64,000 nucleotides of DNA from Chamaecyparis obtusa (Eukaryota; Streptophyta; Pinopsida; Cupressales; Cupressaceae). This document shows positions 58,313 to 64,000 of the stretch, piece by piece (within the stretch, counting starts at the first letter, position 1; every line of letters starts with the position of its first letter). A program made the position numbers and the translations under genes. The notes under the pieces were generated by a model. That model was not told the DNA's origin. It saw nothing but the letters and a program-made list of their open reading frames with translations, and searched no databases. Where the stretch lies: the NCBI GenBank assembly GCA_027943335.1, contig BSBK01007741.1:1064001-1128000 (forward strand). Direction: 5' to 3'.

Positions 58313-59400
58313 ACAATGTCATCACAATTGTAAGAAAGGATGGAGACAATCACTCAGCAAATGCAGTTACTCGATCACAAGCTTAGGCACATCTACAAGG
58401 ATAAAATTTAGATTCATCAAATGTCCCTAAGATGCCTTTTAATCTTTCATCCGCTTCTAAATAGAAGGCTGCCTCTAAATCATCAAATTTTGAAGACACA
58501 AGACCAACATCATATAGTATTGTCCAACAACTCCAGCATACCAATGCAAAAATATCCATTTTTGAGTTGCTTCAGATATCTCCTTCTCATAGGGATATTC
58601 TGGATAAAGCTCTGCTTGGTTCCAATGTTCTTGAGAATCTTGATCTAGACAGATTCCAAACTATGGTTGGTCATTTGACATCACCCCAGTATATCTCCTT
58701 TTTAGAGGAAGATGACAATTTGTTGAGTCATCCACATAACGAGCCCTTGCACATTGAAGTTTTGATCTAAAATCATCGAGTCAAACACATGTTGATAGAT
58801 GGAGGTGCTGGTTTAAAAATGTGTTCTTACAACTTGATCACACAACTGGGATTATCAGAAGCTGCCATTGATCCTAAAAAGAAGATAACTATAAAGGCAT
58901 ATGATGAGCAAGAAAGATCTTCCAAAGGAACAATTGTATTACCTATCAGAACATGACCAGTTATCAGAGATATCACATGTCAAGTTCTTGATCTACCTTT
59001 GTCTTACAACATTCTTCTAGGGAGACCCTAGATACACAAAATGTGAGCTATTCCTTCCACATACCATCAATGTCTGAAATTTCCTTATGAGGGAGTAGAG
59101 GTGATAATTCCAGCTGACATATCTACCACTTGGAATGCTATGAAAGAAAGTGTTGACAAATGTGTTCCTAATAACAGAGAGTCCTCCACTAAGAAAATAG
59201 ACATGGCATCTACATCCAAGATGGAAGAAATTGCAAAAGAGGTCAAAATAAAAGACAATGGCATGGGAGAATATTCTATGGAACCAGTACTATCTCTAAC
59301 ATCTCTCCCTATCTCACCTAAATCTTATGGACAATCTTTAAAATAGTCCAAACTAGAATCCAAAGAACCTCTTGCAACCTATAAGGGAAATTTTGTTGCA
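58313..59400 (+). pseudogene. Tat-lineage gag end and aspartic protease
   Basis: Continues the frame cut at 50953. The protease has active site MLIDGGAGLKMCSYNLI (about 58785-58835). The D-G-G-A form, instead of D-S/T-G-A, is usual in the Tat lineage. It is followed by LDLPLSYNILLGRP and FPYEGVEVIIPADI. Stops at 58768, ~58956, ~59029 and ~59344 break it. Upstream residues (ELLQISPSHRDILDKALLGS) are a conserved pre-protease segment in these polyproteins. Confidence 0.75.
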
Positions 59401-59406
59401 GAAAAA

Positions 59407-59757
59407 GTGTCCAAACAAGAATTTGAAGAGGATGAAGTTGTGCTTGCATGGCTATACAAAGATAAGTCTCAAACCCAAACTGTTCAAGCATGTGACTCTA
59501 AAACACCAAAAATTCCTTCAAAGTCATATGGGCTAGGGGATAAACTGATAGCTAAAATGGGATATCCTGGCAAAGGACCTCTAGGAGTGAGGGGAAAAAG
59601 TCTCATGGCACCTATTGCACATACTGGTCATCCTAACAAAGATACCACCAGCCTAGGCTATAAAAAGAAACCCTTTTATCTCAAGGGTAATTCTTCTCAT
59701 GTAATAGAACAGATTGAACCAGAGGAGAAAAACAAGGAGGTAGAGGAAAAAAACTAG
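59407..59757 (+). pseudogene. G-patch-like segment of the Tat-lineage polyprotein
   Basis: Within ORF MSKQEFEEDEVVLAWLYKDK, residues YGLGDKLIAKMGYPGKGPLG followed by R-GKSLMAPI fit the G-patch pattern (M-G-Y/W-x-x-G-x-G-LG). G-patch modules are reported in some retroelement polyproteins between protease and RT, where they bind nucleic acid. The last conserved LG is PLG here. The end is an acidic run (EPEEKNKEVEEKN). Confidence 0.55.
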
Positions 59758-60950
59758 AGTGATAGTGATGATTCTGATAGTATAGATGTTTTTCCCTATG
59801 AACACATTTATCAAGACATTTTAGACATTCTCAAAGATGAAGATGAACCGATAAAAAGGATCAATGCGGTAGACACACAAGAACCTACTGCTGCACAGAT
59901 GAAAGTCACCATACAAGAATTAGATGATCTTGAATCTAAATAGGAGGAACATGCCAGTGACTCTGAGAAAATCTCTCATGAGTATGAATTCCATTCAGAA
60001 TCATAAGGAAACCCAGCTTGGGGAAATCGTCCAGATTTCACCCATGTCCTTAGATTTCCTAGAGGTCTAGAATCAGAAGATGAATCCAATGATTATGAAT
60101 GGGGAGTCATTCCAGAAGAAGACAAACTCATCATAGAGAAACATGTAGACATCATTAACCAATATGCACCTACACTTGACGTAAGTCTAGATCAAAATGA
60201 AAAACTTAACGAGTCTGATCCACCTATTCCTGAAGAGGAATCCAATAATGACATGGAGACTCTTAATGAATTGACGATCTCGAGTAGTAGTATCACCTTT
60301 TATTTCATGAATCAGATCATTTCCAATGATGCCAATACCATGTGCATTAATATGATTACCCAATCTCTTCCTGAGCTTACTATCCAACATCTAGAGCTTA
60401 TAAACCAAATGTCCAAGAATCCAAACCAAGACATCTATACCTTCAAATCAGACTATGTCCTTGCATGCTATCTCAATGCCATTGAACCTATGATGATTTC
60501 CATTGGTGAACCTAGTGTTAGCATGACAGAGTCGAATATTAAATATCTCAGTCAAAAGAATAAAAGCAAAAAGAAAGAGTTGTGTGGGTGAAAACTACTT
60601 TGTCACAATCTCAAAACCTAAAATAGTAAAAATAAAAGATGTATCCGATGGTGAAAACCTCTCTAAGGTGCCTAAGGATGAGATATTTGATGTCCTTTCA
60701 AATAATTTATAGGACAGATCTCCAATACTAATTGAACCCACTCAATCTATCAACTTGGGTACAATAGAGGAACCACAACTGATTCATGTAGCACAATCTT
60801 TATCAGAAGAAGAAAAACAAGCATTCACTACTTTCCTGACAGAAAATAAGATCAACTTTGCATGGAAGTACTTAGATATGATTGGATCCTGATCTTATAA
60901 TTCACCATCTCTCTATAGCTCCAGGAGTGAAACTTGTCAAATAGAAGTTG
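59758..60950 (+). pseudogene. Protease-RT linker of the Tat-lineage element
   Basis: Acidic, poorly conserved linker (60253-60591 is its longest open part, METLNELTISSSSITFYFMN). The RT-preceding motif EPQLIHVAQSLSEEEKQAFT with FAWKYLDM follows near 60770-60880, and after a frameshift IIHHLSIAPGVKLVK. Stops and frameshifts are frequent. Confidence 0.6.
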
Positions 60951-62242
60951 AGAAAGATGCATCCACATGTAGCACTTCTTGTCAAAGCTAAGCTAGAAAA
61001 ATTATTGAAAGCTGGATTCATCTGAGTGATTGACTATGTTGAATGGATCTCAAATATTGTACCTATTTCTAAACCAGATAAATCGGTCAGAGTATGCACA
61101 AATTTTAGAGATGTGAACAAAGCATGCCCTAACGATGATTTTCCACTACCTAACATTAATATGATAGTGGACATGACTTCAGGTTTTGAGATGTATTCCT
61201 TAATGGATGGTTTTTTTGGATATAACCAATCAGGATTTCTCTAGAGGATCAAGAGAAAACTACTTTCACATGTGCATGGGGTACTTTTTGTTGGAACATC
61301 ATTCCATTTGGCCTTAAAAATGTTGGTGCCACATATCAAAGAGCTATGACATCTATTTTTCATGACATGATGCATCAAACTATTGAAGATTATGTTAATG
61401 ACACCTTGGCTAAATCAATGATAAGATCTGAACATCTGAATGATTTGAGAAAAATACTAGATAGAAGGGAGAAGTTTAGTCTCAGACTGAACCCTAAAAA
61501 GTGTGTTTTTGGTGTCACTTCTAGAAAGATCCTAGGCTACATTGTCCCAAAGAAAGGCATTGAAATAGATCCTGCTAAAGTCAAAGCTATCATGGAGATG
61601 CAACCTCCTAAAAATATCATTCAAATGAGAACTCTACAAGGAAGAGTGCAATCAATCCGGCATTTCATATCTCAATTAGCTGATATATCACAGCCTTTCA
61701 CAAAGACATTACATAAAGGTTTGAATTTTGCATGGAATGAGGAGTGTGAAAATAATTTCAACAACATCAAGCAATATCTATCAAATCCTCCTATCTTGAT
61801 GCCTCCTATTCAAGGGAAGTCATTGATCCTATATGTTTTTGCCACAAATACATCACTAGGGGCATTACTAGCACAACATGATGAACACAAAAATGAAAGA
61901 GCTATTTACTACATCAGTAGAACATTGGTAGCATATGAGAAGAACTATTCTATGATTGAGAAAGCTTGTCTAGCTGTGATCTTTGCATCATAGAAACTAA
62001 GACATTACATGTTGGCTCATACCACACAATTGGTAGCTAAGATAGATCCATTGAAATACTTATTGAGAAAAGCTGCCCTCACAGGTAGATTAGCTAAATG
62101 GGTGATGCTATTGACTGAGTTTGACATTGAATATGTTGAAAGAAAAGCTATCAAGGTCCAAGTCATTTCTGATCAGTTACTAACGCACCTATGTTTGATG
62201 ATACACCAATGCAAATGGAATTCCCAGATTCCTCTATCATGA
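60951..62242 (+). pseudogene. Tat-lineage reverse transcriptase and RNase H
   Basis: RT motifs: WISNIVPISKPDKSVRVCTN, FRDVNKACPNDDFPLPNINM, SLMDGFFGYNQ (D present). After a frameshift near 61230 comes NIIPFGLKNVGATYQRAM, and at 61391-61402 the catalytic box reads Y-V-N-D instead of Y-V-D-D, so the first Asp is lost. The connection includes LNPKKCVFGVTSRKILGYIV. RNase H has LGALLAQHDEHKNERAIYYI and AYEKNYSMIEKACLAVIFAS (E), and ends near VKVQVISDQL. RT was therefore dead by both frame damage and active-site change. Confidence 0.85.
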
Positions 62243-62660
62243 ATCTCTCTTCTAGAACATGGTGGTTATTCTTTGATGGCTCCTATACACAGAATAGCTC
62301 TAGAGTAAGCATATTGTTCATAACACCACAAGGTTACTCAATACCTAAAGCATTCAGAATAAAGTTTCCTTACACAAATAATATTGTTGAATATGAATCT
62401 CTACTTAATGGAATAAAGATAGCAATAGAGTGGCGAGTGATAGAGTTACACATTCATGGAGACTCATAGCTAGTCATTCACCAAGTCAATGATGTGTACT
62501 AGAAAAAAGATGAAAAGATAATTCCATACAAGCACATGGTAGATGATCTCAAGAAATACTTCATATCTATCACTTTTGAGCAGATTCCTTTATTGGAGAA
62601 TAAGGTTGTTGATGCTATGGTAACACTATCATCCTTACTAGAGTAGCCCAAACATGAGCT
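62243..62660 (+). pseudogene. Second, archaeal-type RNase H (aRNH) of the Tat-lineage element
   Basis: WWLFFDGSYTQNSSRVSILF (first D), NNIVEYESLLNGIKIAIEWR (E), and IELHIHGDS then LVIHQVND (second D) are the standard aRNH landmarks. This second RNase H, placed between the first RNase H and integrase, is the signature of Tat-clade plant Ty3 elements. A TAG after GDS and others downstream interrupt it. Confidence 0.85.
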
Positions 62661-64000
62661 ATGTTATGAGTTCCTGGTGGAAGCACTATCATTCCCAGCC
62701 TATGATTGCCCAGAAACCCAAATGATTTTCACTATTGTAGGTCATGATTCTTCCAGATACAAAAACCTATTTTCCTACCTTCAAGACCAAATCATTCCTG
62801 AATCCTTTAACCAGTATGAGAAATGAAACCTTATCTGAAACGTATCTCAATATGTTATCATTGGCAATGATCTATACAAGCGGAATCTAGATGGTACTCT
62901 TCTTAGGTGTTTAGAACATGACGAGTCTCAATGTGCATTAGAAGAAGTCCATGACGGTATATGTGGATCACATTCAAATGGTTTAACACTAGCTCGAAAA
63001 CTTATTAGGATTGGGTACTATTGGCCTGATATGGAAAAAGTGGCTATCAAATATGCTAAGAATTGTCAAAAGTATCAAATACATGGAAACTTGATTCATG
63101 CACCAGGGAGAGATCTTATTCCCTTTACTAAACAATGACCTTTTCAAAAATGGGCCTTTGATCTAATAGGTTCTATTTATCCACATTATTCTAATGGTCA
63201 TACCCATATTATTACAACTACAGACTATTTCACAAAATGGGTAGAAGCAGTCCCTTTGACTCAAGCAACCGGCAAGAAAATCTCTATGTTCATCCTGAAC
63301 TACATCATATGTCGATATGGAATCCCACATTCAATAGTCACAGATAATGGTGGCCAATTCAAGAATAGAGACTTAGATGATTTATGTCCTAAATTCAAGA
63401 TTACACAACATTGGTCATCAATCTACTATCCTCAATGGAATGGACAAGAAGAGGCATCTAACAAGAATCTGTTGAAAATATTGCACCATACAGTTAATAA
63501 AATAGGAAGAGACTGGCATCTCATGATTAATCCAGCTCTCTGGGCCTACATAACAAGTATCAAAACGCCCACTAGGGCTACACCATTCACTTTAATTTAT
63601 GGGTCTGAAGCGGTACTGCCTATTGAGGTTGAAATCCCATCACTAACAATCAAAATGCATGGTCTAGTAATTGATGATGACTAAAGAGTGTCTAGGTTGC
63701 AAGAACTTGAATTACTAGATGAGTGTAGACAAGAAGCATATGATCATCTCAAAGTATATCAGCTAAGAATGTCTAGAAGCTACAACAAGAAAGTCTGACA
63801 CAAAGAATTTTAGGTTGGTGATCTAGTCTTGAGAGAGAATCCTAAAAATTAATCACATAGAGAATGCAAGGGGAAGTTTGAACCCAAATGGCTGGGTCCC
63901 TTTGTTGTCACTATTACTTTTGGCTCTAGAGCCTATCAACTCTCAATGACTGACAGAGAATAGCTTCGAGAACCAATCAACATTCTACATCTGAAGAAAT
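62661..64000 (+). pseudogene. Tat-lineage integrase (runs to the right edge)
   Basis: Zinc finger HDGICGSHSNGLTLARKL ... NCQKYQ, where the last Cys of HHCC is Tyr. Catalytic core: WAFDLIGSIYPH (D), HSIVTDNGGQFKNRDLD (D), YPQWNGQEEASNKNLLKIL (E), so DDE is kept. 63256-63684 is a clean 142-codon run. C-terminal KPKWLGPFVV-like text (KFEPKWLGPFVVTITF) is the GPY/F module near 63880. Stops at 62824, 63136, 63682 and several after. The element continues past 64000. Confidence 0.85.

Overview
The window looks like intergenic or intronic DNA from a large, repeat-rich seed-plant genome. A gymnosperm is plausible but cannot be proved from sequence alone. The signs are: spliceosomal exons of a plant MORC-type ATPase with long AT-rich introns, at least three internally structured LTR retrotransposons, one nested inside another, solo-LTR-like elements, a miniature retrotransposon, a LINE relic and long (TA)n tracts. 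There is no bacterial gene organisation.

Layout. 1-5.3 kb: the 5' part of a MORC/CRT1-family gene on the + strand. Two exons (1370-1444 and 3253-3287) join in frame through a phase-1 intron and encode the conserved start of the GHKL ATPase domain. A probable upstream exon lies at 774-1031. I find no downstream exon for the rest of the ATPase in the window, so either the next intron exceeds 60 kb or the locus is a truncated copy. 5.3-10.4 kb: two nested pairs of inverted repeats. The inner pair are short elements with a tRNA-Val-like head, and they bracket a minus-strand DUF4283/zinc-knuckle relic. 13.3-20.5 kb: a complete non-autonomous LTR retrotransposon (called family A, copy A1 here) with 5-bp target duplications, PBS and PPT. 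It has a coiled-coil/CCHC gag, and where pol should be it carries two long ORFs I do not recognise. 23.8-24.7 kb: a decayed copia-like LTR and gag fragment. 27.2-27.6 kb: an intact 353-bp TRIM. 30.0-35.9 kb: a complete Ty3 chromovirus on the minus strand with decayed gag, protease, RT, RNase H, integrase and chromodomain. 37.6-39.6 kb and about 42.1-46.6 kb: solo-LTR-like elements with inverted termini. From about 46.9 kb to the right edge: a Tat-lineage Ty3 element on the + strand, with PBS, long leader, gag, DGGA protease, a G-patch-like segment, RT, RNase H, a second archaeal-type RNase H and integrase. It is interrupted at 50,954-58,312 by a second, reverse-oriented family A copy (A2).

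The most interesting object is family A. Two independent insertions keep the same gag, with exactly 372 codons in both, and the same two collinear downstream ORFs, but have no protease, integrase, RT or RNase H. Each copy has its own stop codons, so these proteins were probably intact in the progenitors and the element would have borrowed pol from another LTR retrotransposon. Almost every coding region in the window is broken by stops or frameshifts. Only the MORC exons look like host coding sequence.
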